64,000 nt of DNA from Acinetobacter sp. GSS19 (GCF_028621895.1 NZ_CP117520.1:1-64000); one strand, 5' to 3'. Counted from the stretch's first letter, positions 10,118 through 21,365 are shown. Numbers and translations are program-made. The notes: generated from the letters alone by a model not told the origin.

Positions 10118-11553
10118 ATGAAAAATAAGATAAAGAATGTTTCCGGTCATTTAGTAGCTGGACCTGTTAGACCTATTCTGGTGATGGGGGTGCTGTCACT
10201 TACCGGTTGTCAGGTCTTGCAAATGCCGGAAACGGGTGCCGATATCCAGCTGCCTGCCCAGTTTACCGACATGCCCAGTCAGCCTGTACAGCGCTTGAGT
10301 TGGTCAACCTATTTTACCGATCCGGTGTTGCAACAGTTACTGCAGCAAACTTTGCAGCATAATCAGGATTTGCAGCTTGCTGCACTACGGGTCGCTGAAG
10401 CTCAGGCCATGTATGGAATTCAGCGAGCTGAACTGTATCCGCAGTTGGGCTTGGGTACTGATTTTAGCCGTAATCGGGTGCCTGCTGACTTGTCGCCTCT
10501 TGGACAGTCATATATTGCCAACCAGTTTCAGCTTGGGGTTGGGCTGCAAAGTTAGAGCTGGATCTCTGGGGGCGTATCCGCAGTTTGAAACAGGCAGCAC
10601 TCAAGCAGTTTCTGGCCCAGCAGGCCAATCAGATCGCAGTACAGAACAGCCTGATTGCCCAGAGTGGCTTCGGTGTATCTGAATTTAAGTGCTTTGGATC
10701 AGCGGGTTGAACTGGCTGAGCATGCAGCAGGGAGTTATCAAAATTCGGTACGCATCTTTAAGCGCCGTTATGACGTCGGTTCAGGTTCCAAGGTGGAATA
10801 TACGCAGGCTCAGACCCTACTGAGCAATGCGCAGAATTTGCTGGCACAGTTACAGCAGGCCCGTGCCAGTCAGCGGAATTTGCTAATCCAGTTGGTGGGG
10901 CGGCCTGTTCAGCTCACCCGACCCACGCCATTAAGCCAAATTCAATGGGCACATCAAGCGCGGGCAGTGGGCTTACCATCGGATTTACTGCTGAACCGGC
11001 CTGATTTGCGGGCAGCTGAATATCAGTTACAGGCACAAAGTGCCAATATTCAGGCAGCCCGTTTGGCGTTTTTTCCCCGTATCAGTTTGACTGGTGGCTT
11101 TGCGACAGCCAGTGGTGAACTGGAGGGTTTATTCCAACCCAGAGTCAGTTGTGGCAGTTTGCACCGAGTATCAGCATCCCGATTTTTACCGCTGGCCGCT
11201 TAAAAGCCAATCTGGATCTGGCACAGGTTCGTCAGCAGATGGCGGTGCGGGAATATGAAAAAACCATTCAAAACGCGTTTCGCGAAGTCCGGGATGCCTT
11301 GCAGAATGAAGATTGGCTGACCCGGCAATTGCAGATTCAACGCCAGGGTTTAAAGGCTTTCCGTGAACGGGTGCGGCTGGCACAACTCAGCTATGACAAT
11401 GGTGCGGTCACTTATCTCGAAGTGCTGGATGCCCAGCGCAGTTTGCTGGCCGCAGAACAGCAGGCCGTAGAAGTACAAAGCGCTTTACTGAAAAACCAAG
11501 TCGCGTTATATCTGGCTTTAGGTGGTGATATTAGCCTGATTCATCGGGTATAG
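10118..11553 (+). CDS. Outer-membrane efflux lipoprotein, NodT/TolC family (frame-interrupted)
   Basis: ATG 10118. The N-terminus carries a lipoprotein signal with lipobox LTGC (residues 30-33). Two OEP repeats follow: YFTDPVLQQLLQQTLQHNQDL, LRVAEAQAMYGIQRAELYPQL, WELDLWGRIRSLK, then ARLAFFPRISLTGGFATASGEL and LSYDNGAVTYLEVLDAQRSLL. Length about 478, standard for NodT proteins. Frame changes near 10550, 10662 and 11140. It forms the trimeric outer-membrane exit duct. It is followed 29 bases on by a HlyD adaptor and the RbbA/YhhJ-like genes, so it probably completes a tripartite exporter. Confidence 0.88.
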
Positions 11554-11582
11554 GCTTCAATGAGACAAACAAAGAGAAGCTC

Positions 11583-12643
11583 ATGAAAATAAAAAAACTG
11601 CTTTGGCCCATAGCGGCTGTTTTGGTGCTGATCTTGCTTGGGTATTACCTCTGGCAACGCTTTCAGCAGCCCGATACGCAGGGACTCATTAGCGGTAATG
11701 GCCGGATTGAAGCGACTGAAATTGATATCGCCAGTAAATTACCCGGACAGTTAGAGCAGGTCTTAGTCAAAGAAGGTGAGTTTGTGGAGGCCGGTCAGAT
11801 CCTGGCGAAAATTAAAGTTTCTTCGATTGAAGCCCAGCTCAATGAAGCCCAAGCCCAGCAACAGCAGGCAGAGAATGCTGTACTGACAGCACAGGCACAG
11901 GTGGCGATGCGGCAAAGTGACAAAGCTGCGATGTTGGCGATGGTGTCACAGCGCGAAACTGAACTGAATGCGGCGCAGCGCCGGTTGAAACGTACTGAAA
12001 TTCTGGCCAAAGAAGGCGCATCCTCCTTACAGCAGCTAGATGATGACCGATCCAATGTGCAGCGTGCGATTGCTGCGTGAATACGGCTCAGGCACAGGTG
12101 GCCAGTGCCGATGCGGCGATTAAGGCGACACAGGCACAGGTGATTGGTGCCGAGTCTGCCGTGAAAGCAGTGAAAGCCACCATCCAGCGTATCCAGTTTG
12201 ATCTTGATGACAGCCAACTTAAAGCACCGTTAAAAGCCCGGGTGCAGTATCGTATTGCTGAGCCAGGTGAAATGATTGCAGCAGGTGGCAAGGTACTGAA
12301 CCTGATTGACCTGTCCAATGTGTATATGACCTTTTTCCTGCCCGAAACTGTGGTGGGACAAGTAGCAATTGGCACTGAAGTGCGGATTGTGCTGGATGCC
12401 GCACCGAATGTGGTTATTCCTGCCAAAGTGTCTTATGTGGCCGATACGGCCCAGTTCACTCCGAAGACTGTGGAAACCCAGAGCGAGCGGCAAAAGCTGA
12501 TGTTTCGGGTTAAAGCTCAGGTAGATCAGGCGGTTTTGCAAAAGTACATGACCCATGTCAAAACCGGTCTGCCCGGGGTGGCCTGGATCAAGCTCGATCC
12601 AAAGCTGGCCTGGCCGGCTCAGCTGTCACGTAAGGTGCAATGA
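11583..12643 (+). CDS. HlyD family periplasmic adaptor, YhiI-like (frame-interrupted)
   Basis: [20 protein letters not shown] is a single N-terminal membrane anchor. Then [20 protein letters not shown] (biotinyl-lipoyl barrel), a long Ala/Gln-rich coiled-coil hairpin (about residues 75-220), and the second half of the barrel [21 protein letters not shown]. The one clear break is at 12078. About 353 residues. Bridges the inner-membrane ABC unit to the outer-membrane duct. Its TGA overlaps the next ATG at 12640-12643. In Escherichia coli the same order yhiI-rbbA-yhhJ occurs. Confidence 0.87.
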
Positions 12644-15376
12644 TGATCTTGCCCTCTGTTGTGGCCGAGCTGCAGCAGGTTGGCTTGCAGTACGCACAGG
12701 TCAAGGCGCTGGATGCGATTGACCTGCAGATTCCTGCCCAGAAAATGGTCAGGCTGATTGGCCCAGACAGGGTGGGCAAGTCCAGTCTGTTGGCCCTGTT
12801 GGCCGGTGCACGCAAGGTGCAGCAGGGCCAAGTCATTGTGCTCGGCGGTGATATGTCACATCGCCATCATCGTGAAATGATTTGTCCGAACATTGCCTAT
12901 ATGCCACAAGGGCTGGGTAAAAATCTCTATCCCACCCTGTCGGTTGAGGAGAATCTCAATTTTTGCCCGGCTATTTGGTCATGACCGTGCCGAACAGCGC
13001 AAACGTATTGATGATCTAACCCAGAGTACAGGTTTATATCCTTTTCTAGACCGCCCGGCTGGAAAGCTTTCTGGCGGGATGAAACAGAAACTGGGGCTGT
13101 GCTGTGCCTGATCCATGATCCTGACTTGCTCATTCTGGATGAACCCGACCGGGGTGGATCCACTGGCACGGGCACAGTTCTGGCAACTGATCCAGCGGAT
13201 CCGTCAGACCCGGCCACAGATGAGTGTAATCGTGGCAACCGCCTACATGGATGAAGCACAAGGATTTGACTGGCTGGTAGCAATCGACGCAGGCCGGATT
13301 CTGGCTACCGGAACACCCCTTGATCTTCTGGCCTCGACCCAGAGCCAGTCGTTGGAAGAAGCGTTTATTCAGCTGTTACCGGAAGAGAAAAAAAAGGGCT
13401 ATCAACCCGTAGAAATCCCGGCACTGGAACTGTCATCAACAGCATCCTATGCCATTGAGGCGAAAGATCTGACCATCCGTTTCGGGGATTTCACTGCAGT
13501 CGATCACGTCAACTTCAAAGTGCGGCAAGGTGAAATTTTCGGGTTTTTAGGATCAATGGCTGTGGCAAAACCATGACCATGAAAATGTTGACCGGTTTGT
13601 TGCCGGCCACTGAAGGTCAAGCCTGGCTTTTTGGCAAACCAGTTGATGGGCATGATCTGGCAACCCGGCAACGCGTCGGTTATATGTCGCAGTCTTTCTC
13701 TTTGTATGGAGAACTCACGGTACTGCAAAATCTGGTGCTGCACGCCCGCTTGTTTCATGTGCCTTCTGAGCAGATCACCCCGCGCGTGGCGGAGATGTTA
13801 CAACGCTTTGACCTGGAAAATGTGCAGGATGAGCTACCGGAAAAGTTACCTCTGGGGATCCGACAGCGTTTGTCACTTGCTGTGGCGATGGTGCATCAGC
13901 CGGAAATCCTGATTCTGGATGAGCCGACGTCGGGTGTGGATCAGTGGCACGGGATAATTTCTGGCGTTTGCTGGTGCATTTATCTCGACAGGACAAGGTC
14001 ACCATTTTTATTTCCACCCATTTCATGAATGAGGCATTGCGTTGTGATCGTATTTCATTGATGCATGCCGGACAGGTGCTTGACAGTGATCAACCTCAGG
14101 CCCTGATCGAAAAACGGGGTGTCGAAACTTTGGAGCAGGCATTTATTGGCTATCTGCTGGAAGCGGGAGCGGGCAGTCTGCATCCGCAGGATCAAGAAAG
14201 TACCACTCTGAGTCCATCAGACATCACTACTGCATCAAAACGCCAATTGTTTAGTCCGCTGCGTATGCTGAGTTACGCCTGGCGTGAAACATTGGAACTG
14301 CGCCGTGATCCGGTCCGTTCTACCTTGGCATTACTAGGTTCGATCATCTTGATGTTTGTGATTGGTTACGGTATTAGCCTGGATGTTGAGGATCTCAGTT
14401 ATGCGGTACTCGATCATGACCAGAGCAGTCTGAGCCAGAACTATGCACTGAGCCTGTCCGGGTCACGCTACTTTATTGAACATGCACCGATCCGGGATGA
14501 TCAAGACATGGATGAACGGATGCGCAGTGGCGAGCTGGCGCTGGCCCTGGAAATCCCTCCGGGTTTTGCCCGGGATGTGGCCCGTGGTCAGAATGTTGAA
14601 ATCGGTGCCTGGATTGATGGCGCCATGCCGATGCGTGCAGAAACCGTACAGGGCTATGTTCAGGGGATTCATCAGTCCTGGTTGCTAGAACAGGCACAAG
14701 CACGGCAGGGCGTATTGCCGACTGCAGCCATTTCAATAGAAACCCGTTTCCGTTATAACCCGGATGTACGCAGCCTGCCTGCCATGGTGCCTGCGGTGAT
14801 TCCCTTATTGCTTCTCATGTTGCCAGCCATGCTGACCGCCTTGGCTGTGGTACGGGAAAAAGAGCTCGGTTCGATTATTAATCTGTACGTGACACCCGTC
14901 ACCCGTACCGAATTCCTGTTGGGTAAACAGCTGCCTTATATCGCGTTGGCCTTTTCCAATTTTCTGTTGATGTGGCTGCTAGCCGTCACTGTCTTTGGGG
15001 TGCCAATGACAGGCAGTTTTCTGACCCTGACACTAGCGACACTGTTATTCATCGTGATCTCGACGGGGATGGGCTTACTGGCTTCGGCGCTGACCAAAAG
15101 CCAAATTGCCGCTATGTTTTTGCCATGCTCGGTACCCTGATACCCGCAGCGCAATATTCCGGCCTGACCAATCCGGTGTCTTCACTTGAAGGGGCGGCAC
15201 GGGTGATTGGGGATTTGTATCCTGCGACCTATATGATCATGATCAGTCGTGGGGTGTTTAATAAGGCACTAACCTTTCAGGATTTATATCAGTCGATCTG
15301 GGCACTTTGTGCCGCAATTCCAGTGGTAATCGGCATTTGCGATTTTACTGCTCAAGAAACAGGAGCATTAGTATGA
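12640..15376 (+). CDS. RbbA-like ABC-ABC-permease fusion protein (frame-interrupted)
   Basis: About 912 codons, the length of RbbA/YhiH. Order: ABC domain 1 (Walker A region GPDRVGKSS, where family members have [40 protein letters not shown]), ABC domain 2 ([48 protein letters not shown]), then an ABC-2 type membrane domain from about 14250 with one span at 14325-14385, a large periplasmic loop and a cluster of spans at 14785-15340. Frame changes near 12962, 13095, 13140, 13550, 13945 and 15120. Family: RbbA was named ribosome-associated ATPase, but the neighbours here (adaptor, outer-membrane duct, second permease) indicate an exporter. Confidence 0.85.
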
Positions 15377-16496
15377 TCCGACAGAAGCTGGCGAATATCT
15401 ATCATCTTGGGGTTAAGGAGTTGTGGAGTCTGTGGCGTGACCCGATGATGCTTTGATTATTTATACGTTTAGTATCGGGATTTATACGGCAGCCACAGCC
15501 ATGCCGGAAACGCTGAATGAAGCTGCCATCGCGATTGTCGATGAAGATCAGTCGCCATTGTCCAACCGGATCGTGTCAGCTTTCTATCCCCCGCAATTTA
15601 ATCCGCCCCAGCTGATAAATCTGAATCAAGTTGACCCAGCCCTGGATGCCGGTTTGTATACCTTCGCTCTGAATATTCCACCGAATTTTCAGCAAGAGGT
15701 TTTAGCGGGGCATCATCCACAATTGCAGCTGAATGTGGATGCCACCCGGATGAGCCAGGCCTTTACTGGCAGTGGCTATATTCAACAAATTGTCCATGCT
15801 GAGGTCAATGAATTTGTACAGGGACACCGCAAGGAGACGATCTTGCCAGTTGAGCTAACCTTGCGCGCCCGTTTTAATCCCGGGCTGGAAGAGGCCTGGT
15901 TTGGCAGTTTGATGGAAATCATTAACCATGTAGCGATGCTTTCCATCATTCTCACGGGCGCAGCACTGATCCGCGAACGTGAACATGGCACTGTTGAGCA
16001 TTTGCTGGTCATGCCGGTAACGGCTACTGAAATCATGCTGGCGAAAGTCTGGTCGATGGGATTGGTGGTGTTGCTGGCAGCATCAGCCTCTTTACAATTT
16101 GTGGTGCGTGATCTGCTGAATGTACCGATTGAAGGTTCCGTCCCTCTCTTTTTGTGTGGCGCTGCCTTATCGCTGTTTGCCACCACATCAATGGGAATTT
16201 TATGGCGACGGTAGCGAAAAGCATGCCGCAATTTGGCCTGTTGATGATCATGACCCTGATTCCACTGCAAATGCTGTCGGGTGCGATGACTCCTCGGGAA
16301 AGCATGCCGGAGATGGTGCAGAACATTATGTTACTGGCGCCCGACCCATCTGGTGCAGCTCGGGCAAGCCATTTTATTCCGTGGTGCCGGTATCGAAGTG
16401 GTATGGAGTTCATTTTTATGGCTACTGGTGATTGGTTGCTGCTTCTTCTTTTATTCACTGAAGCGTTTTCAAGTCACCATTAAGACCATGGCCTGA
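15373..16496 (+). CDS. ABC-2 type permease, YhhJ-like (frame-interrupted)
   Basis: ATG 15373 overlaps the previous stop (ATGA). [20 protein letters not shown], an N-terminal span, a periplasmic domain (AIVDEDQSPLSNRIVSAFYPP and the LNIPPNFQQEVLAGHHPQLQ block typical of ABC-2 drug-export permeases), then ALIREREHGTVEHLLVMPVT and four to five C-terminal spans ending VTIKTMA. About 372 residues. Frame changes near 15454, 16200 and 16340. Pairs with the membrane domain of the RbbA-like protein. Last gene of the efflux operon. Confidence 0.85.
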
Positions 16497-16541
16497 GCAC
16501 GAAGGTCATGATAAAAACGTCCAAATCGGCCTAGAACCGCT

Positions 16542-16893
16542 ATGCAGATCACCTTACATCGTTGTGCAGGACTGTTACAGAACACTCTTGCACGTGGTTG
16601 GCCACTGTATGTGTTTTTGATGGGGAGCTGATCGCTCAGTTAGCACTGGGAGAAACCCGATCATTGCAATTGCCTGATCGCATAGGACATTTGTGTGTTG
16701 GTTTAGCTCAACCCACATTAAAGCCAATTAAACCGACGCTTAATGCGTGTTATTTTCGTAGTCAAACCTTGCAGATCAGTCTGGCTGATGCAGATCAATA
16801 TTTTCTATCCGCACACGGTTTTGGGTGATTGCGGATATTCTGAACCTCGGCCTGCTGCCTTATTTTGCGCAGCGCTGTTTGTCGATAGACTGA
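16542..16893 (+). CDS. Hypothetical protein (frame-interrupted)
   Basis: Read with two frame changes (near 16612 and 16823), a protein of about 115 residues appears: MQITLHRCAGLLQNTLARGW, FDGELIAQLALGETRSLQLP, then FWVIADILNLGLLPYFAQRC. No family recognised; the middle resembles a small beta-rich domain and the end is hydrophobic. It begins 46 bases after the permease and may be the last gene of that operon. The final codons contain TTGCGCAGCGCTG, 13 bases shared with a 20-base element found in the IS region. Confidence 0.4.
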
Positions 16894-17058
16894 ATGCGGG
16901 ATGAGAGAGCGAAATCTATGCTGTAGTGTGTTGCAATGGTTCTAAAAATGCAACGCTGTGTCTAAAGATAGAGGATAGGTTACATCAGGGATAACGACTA
17001 AGATAGCGACATACTCAGTGAGAACCTCACGACACAGAATAGCCACAGGAGCAGACCC

Positions 17059-17709
17059 ATGTCATTCTTAGCTCAAATTTTTAGTTCCAAACAAACCCCA
17101 GACCAAGCACAATCAGCGACTTTTCTAGAGCAGTTAGCACAGCGCCGTACCATTTACCGTATTGGTAAAAATGTGACTCAGCAGCCACAAGCATTGGATC
17201 AAACCATCCGTGAGGCGGTTCGCTTAAGTCCATCAGCATTTAACTCACAGTCTTCGCGGGTCGTGAACCTGTTTGGTCAAGCCCATCAGGATTTCTGGGA
17301 TATGGTGAAGGAAAAGTTGCGTCAGATCGTACCCGCTGAGAATTTCCATGCTACGAGCGATAAAATTGACAGCTTTGCTGCCGGCTTTGCGACAGTTCTG
17401 TTCTTTGAAGATCAAAATGTGGTGAAAGGCCTACAGGAACAATTTGCTGCATATGCGGACAATTTCCCAATCTGGTCAGAACACTCTACGGCGATTGCCC
17501 AGTTTGCAGTTTGGATGGCGCTATCGGAACAAGGTTTAGGGGCTTCTCTACAGCATTACAACCCGATTGTCGATGAACAGGTCGCAGAACGATTTGGCAT
17601 CCCTGTCTACTGGAAATTACGTGCACAATTGGTGTTTGGTTCGGTCGAAGCAGCGGCGGGTGAAAAAGACTTTATTGCCGATGACACACGTTTTAAAAGC
17701 TTTTACTAA
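17059..17709 (+). CDS. Nitroreductase family protein
   Basis: 216 residues, intact. CACAGGAGCAG precedes ATG 17059. The segment RRTIYRIGKNV is the flavin phosphate-binding start of the family and VRLSPSAFNSQSSRVV the usual PSxxNxQ motif; WMALSEQGLGASLQHYNPIVD is the central helix. It resembles the YdgI/Frm2 subgroup of FMN-dependent NAD(P)H nitroreductases, often linked to oxidative or lipid stress. Single gene with its own terminator. Confidence 0.88.
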   Translation: MSFLAQIFSSKQTPDQAQSATFLEQLAQRRTIYRIGKNVTQQPQALDQTIREAVRLSPSAFNSQSSRVVNLFGQAHQDFWDMVKEKLRQIVPAENFHATSDKIDSFAAGFATVLFFEDQNVVKGLQEQFAAYADNFPIWSEHSTAIAQFAVWMALSEQGLGASLQHYNPIVDEQVAERFGIPVYWKLRAQLVFGSVEAAAGEKDFIADDTRFKSFY

Positions 17710-17780
17710 TCGTTCTACGCTATATAAAAGTTCAATACATCAAGCGATTGACACTGATCAGACGATCGTAGCTTGATCAA

Positions 17781-17815
17781 ACAAAGAAGCCTCAACACTG
17801 TTGAGGCTTCTTTGT
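17781..17815 (+). terminator. Terminator after nitroreductase
   Basis: A perfect 15-base stem (ACAAAGAAGCCTCAA / TTGAGGCTTCTTTGT) with loop CACTG, followed by T-rich DNA. Confidence 0.9.
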
Positions 17816-17890
17816 TTTTCAGTTTGGTATAAGCGCTGACCGGACTGAATTTCCCTTTTTTGCTGTAATTATTATGATTATTTTGTGTAT

Positions 17891-17990
17891 GTGGAACATC
17901 CTGTCCCTTTATGAGTTCAGAATACTGCAGAGCTTTATAGAGAAATAGGCGAAAATGCCTCAAGCTTGTGTAAGCCATCGCTGACAAGAG
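17891..17990. repeat. Dispersed intergenic repeat D, copy 2
   Basis: Same direction as copy 1 at 3085. Contains GGAACATCCTGTCCCTTTAT and, later, CGAAAATGCCTCAAGCTTGT against GCAAAATCCCTAAATGCATGT. Follows a terminator as copy 1 does. The rest of the 445-base gap (17710-18154) shows nothing else. Confidence 0.55.
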
Positions 17991-18154
17991 GTTGGATGAA
18001 AAAATGGATTGTACAGATGCTTTTCATGTAGCCTTATAAACCATAAAACGCTGAACACATTCTTGATTGAATCCAAAACAGGTCAGGAGACGTTTGGTAA
18101 AATATCTTTGGGTTTGCCCGTTCTTGAGAGTTTATTCAAGGGATTGATCACAGC

Positions 18155-18310
18155 ATGAAAAAACAGCATTTACCAGAAAAAACCTGTGCCTATTGTCAAC
18201 GGCCTTTTCTTTGGCGCAAAAAATGGCAGCGCTGTTGGGACGAGGTCCGTTATTGTTCAGAACGCTGCAAGCGTCAGGCACGCATCGAACAGCGTTTGTC
18301 AGGCTTTTGA
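18155..18310 (+). CDS. DUF2256 domain-containing protein
   Basis: 51 residues beginning MKKQHLPEKTCAYCQRPF. Two pairs of cysteines (CAYC and CSERC) around a W-R-K-K-W-xxxW core fit the DUF2256 zinc-ribbon-like family, in which HLPxKxCxxCxRPFxWRKKW is the hallmark. Function unknown; often next to cryptochrome/photolyase genes elsewhere, but not here. Confidence 0.85.
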   Translation: MKKQHLPEKTCAYCQRPFLWRKKWQRCWDEVRYCSERCKRQARIEQRLSGF

Positions 18311-18358
18311 GCCTTGAGGGAACAGGCTACCCGATTGATTCAGAAGCAACATGGTGGA

Positions 18359-18520
18359 TTATCCCAAAGAAATCCGATCCGCATTAATCGCCAGCATGAC
18401 CCCAACAATAAAAAGGCCACAGTAAAGAGCAAACCATACAATCATGCGCTTAAAGGCTTTGTCGGAAATGGAACTGTCGGCATATTTCTGTGGTTTTTTA
18501 GGGGGTTGTTCATTCTGCAT
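18359..18520 (-). CDS. Small single-pass membrane protein
   Basis: 53 codons: ATG 18520, MQNEQPPKKPQKYADSSISD, then a hydrophobic helix MIVWFALYCGLFIVGVMLAI and NADRISLG. A Lys/Pro-rich cytoplasmic tail plus one span. Family not recognised; small proteins of this build are common in Acinetobacter. Convergent with the DUF2256 gene. Confidence 0.55.
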   Translation of the reverse strand: MQNEQPPKKPQKYADSSISDKAFKRMIVWFALYCGLFIVGVMLAINADRISLG

Positions 18521-18652
18521 CACGACATCTCTTCATGCTTATCAGATGACTCGATTATCTGAAGCTGATGACGGTATGCCTAGATACAAAATTGCAGAGA
18601 TAAACTATAACAGATTCGGATTGAGTGTCCATCTGTTATAGTCTATCTGTTT

Positions 18653-20043
18653 TTACTCTTGAATATGGGCAATCAAGATATCTAAGGCCTGCGTTATGCC
18701 GGGCGTGAACTCGAAAGAACAGTTGATGCGAATGGCATTCTTATTCTGCTGCGTGGCATTAAATAAACTGCCGGGTGCCACGCTGATCTTGTGATTGAGC
18801 AGCTTTTGATAAAGTAAATTACTGTCGAGATGTGCCGGAAGTTCGATCCATAAAAAATAGCCAGAAGGATAATTCATCACTTGGCAGTGCTGTACTAAGC
18901 GCTCATTAAGATAGTCATAATATTGTTTTTTTAGTCGTTTTAACGCCTTACGCACGGATTTTAAATGTTTTTCATAATGCCGGTGTGACAGATATTCGAC
19001 GAGCGCACTTTGGATCAGCGGGTTGACGGAAAGGGTACTCATTAACTGTAAATGCTGAATATGCTCGGAAAACTTGCCTGCATACACCCAGCCGACCCGG
19101 AAGCCTGCGCCCAAGGTTTTCGAGAAGGATGAACAGTGTAGCACTAAATTCTTTTCATCCAGAGACTTCAGAGCCAGAGGTTTTTTCTGGCCATAATACA
19201 GCTCCTCGTAAACATCATCTTCAATCAAATAAACTTCATGTCGATGGAGGATTTCTGCAAGCTGAATTTTAATTGCATCGCTAACAGTGAAACCAATCGG
19301 ATTATGGCTGTTCAGCATCAGCAGGCAGACTTTAATCGGATAATCATTGAGGAGCTTGTTGCAGAGCGATCAAATCAAGCCCATGCACGGGATGTTCGGG
19401 GATAGTGATTACGGTTAAGCCCAAGCGTTCCGCGGTCTGCCAGGCACCATAAAGACCGTTTCCTGCAATAAAATGTAGTCTCCTGCTTGCGTGACTGCCT
19501 GCAAGGACAGGTTGAGTGCATCGAGGCCACCTGAAGTGATGACAATATCGGATGGATCGGTTGGAATCCCTTGCATGCAGTAACGTTGGGCGATGAGCTT
19601 GCGTAATTCATAGTGACCCGGCGGCAAACTTGGCATTTGTTCATAGCTGCGTCGCTGTTTGGCGCGTTGTCCCAAGGTCTGCATTAATTTCGCTGAATAA
19701 AGCAGCTGGCTGTCAGGAAAGGCACTTCCCAGTGGCAGTACACCTTCCGCTTGAACCGATTTCAGGTATTGAAAAACCACTGAATTAATGGCGATTTTAT
19801 CGTTACGGACCACACTGTTTTTTGGTAAATCCGCACAATGATCGGCCACAAAATAGCCTGATTTTCTCTGGAATAGATTAAACCCTGCGCTTCGAGTTCC
19901 TGATAGGCATTCAGCACGGTCATTAGGCTAAAACCTGACTGTTCAACCTGCTGGCGCAATGAAGGGAGTTTCTGATGAGGTTGCCAAGTGGCACTTTCAA
20001 TCAAATGCTTCAGGCTTAATGCCAATTGTTCTGATTTATACAT
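18653..20043 (-). CDS. MocR/PdxR-type regulator: GntR wHTH fused to PLP aminotransferase fold (frame-interrupted)
   Basis: ATG 20043 (a GTG lies two codons upstream). Residues 1-70 are a GntR winged helix: LPSLRQQVEQSGFSLMTVLN and YQELEAQGLIYSRENQ. The remainder is an aminotransferase class I fold: ITSGGLDALNLSLQAVTQAG, IGFTVSDAIKIQLAEILHRH, EDDVYEELYYG and the PLP lysine in CSSFSKTLGAGFRVGWVYAG. About 465 residues. Frame changes near 19850, 19425 and 19330. Family members sense PLP or an amino compound and often control the divergent gene, here the unknown gene at 20385. Confidence 0.85.
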
Positions 20044-20384
20044 AATCACAGGCCTGTTACAGATGCTGAGTTCATCAGAGAGGAGAGCGATCCCAAGATT
20101 GCGAAAATAGGGTGTTGTCCGGCGTTCAGCAGCTAATACGGTTCATTTTCAAATTATCCTGACAGTAAACCCAGCAATCTAAATGCTGATACCTACGGAT
20201 GACAGTTTTCTTAGGCCTCTGTTATAGCGTTTTCTGCATTTTTGTAACTACTGTTTTCTTCGTCCGCAACTTAAGATCTTGCCTTCATCCATTTGATGGA
20301 TCGATGAAAAGCTGTGCTTCCAATCAAAAATGAGAAGTCGTAGCTTAAAAATCTTGAGTAAGAAATAGGTAAAACGGTGAAAGC
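20044..20384. promoter_or_regulatory. Divergent intergenic region of the MocR-type regulator
   Basis: 340 bases between two divergent genes. MocR regulators usually bind direct repeats here; I see no repeat clear enough to mark. Assigned as regulatory by position only. Confidence 0.3.
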
Positions 20385-21246
20385 ATGTTTGTAACCTCAC
20401 AGTTGAATACGCTGAGTCAGCTGATAGTCGGGCACAATCTTTCTGGCGGTCTAAGCGATCAACTGCAGCAGGATGATCCTCATCTCGAAGCCAAGCTGCT
20501 TCGTGCCAAAGTACTGCGTCATTCTGCGGCATCTACGGTTCACTATATGATTCAACCCCAAACGGAGAAAAATACGGCTTGGGCTTCTGTATTTGCACCG
20601 TTTATTTTGGCCAACCTGAATAAACCGGTTATTTATCAGACCTGCCAGGCATCTTCCGGAGTGAAATTTTTAAATCTTGATCGTCTGAAAGACCGAACAC
20701 CGCAGCTTACTCATCATGAAGCACTCCGTGACTTGGGATTCTTCTTGCAGTTCGCTCTTGATACGCGAAGTGAGTCTGATTTTATTTATGCAGCGCTTCT
20801 GCAAGCTTTATGTCATGCCGAAGTGTCCTGCATTGTGTTAATGACGGATCTACCGCTGGATCAATCATTAAAAACCAGCTCGAAGCATTTTTTAAGGTGA
20901 CGTTGCTCGTATTGTCATGCACGGATGACATTAGAATTGATCTGGAGCAGATTGAACTCAGACAATTGCTGTTTAAACAGAAAGACGCGTATCACACTGC
21001 GTTGTGTACGGCATTCTCTCGATACAATGCCGAGATTCTGCATGCAATTGGTCTCTATAGCTTGGAGCAGGGCTGTCAGTTGGTCGAGGATATGTTTTAT
21101 GCCGAACATCTCTATGAAAAAATTTCGGTCTATAGCGAATATATGCAGACCCGATGGCAAAATGCTCAGCTTCTTTGCGTCTAAAAACGGGTTTGTTACG
21201 TGAGTTGAAAGCCAAAGATGGTTGCGGGCAGGGGACATCGGCATGA
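20385..21246 (+). CDS. Hypothetical protein divergent from the MocR-type regulator (frame-interrupted)
   Basis: About 287 codons. Starts MFVTSQLNTLSQLIVGHNLS and continues to TDLPLDQSLK; after a frame change near 20880 it reads QLEAFFKVTLLVLSCTDDIR and FYAEHLYEKISVYSEYMQTR, and after another near 21172 LKTGLLRELKAKDG, ending at TGA 21244-21246. Soluble, mixed alpha/beta by composition, with no signal peptide and no recognised motif. Because MocR regulators commonly govern the opposite gene, it may be a target of the 18653-20043 protein (inference). Confidence 0.55.
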
Positions 21247-21365
21247 GTATCGTAATGCTATTCCGCGCTGTACCAGTTAACCTCTCCGAAGCCTGTTTGG
21301 ATGAGGGCCTTCAGGCGAGTGTAAAGCAGGGCCTTGCGATACTTAGAGATGCCTTATTCAGTTGA
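21243..21365 (+). CDS. Possible 40-residue coupled ORF
   Basis: ATG 21243 overlaps the preceding TGA (ATGA). Gives MSIVMLFRAVPVNLSEACLD and ends at TGA 21363. No family known. It could be a real coupled micro-gene or the displaced tail of a longer upstream protein. The 398 bases that follow (to 21763) are AT-rich and hold no other gene. Confidence 0.25.
   Translation: MSIVMLFRAVPVNLSEACLDEGLQASVKQGLAILRDALFS

Noticed and set aside
16865..16877. TTGCGCAGCGCTG as a fifth copy of the 20-base palindrome
   Set aside because: Only 13 bases match and it lies within a plausible coding frame (PYFAQRC); kept as a note, not as a copy.
17715..17987. Minus-strand open frame of 90 codons after the nitroreductase gene
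   Set aside because: It runs through a perfect 15-base terminator. Only its first part (repeat D) may matter and that is reported as a repeat.
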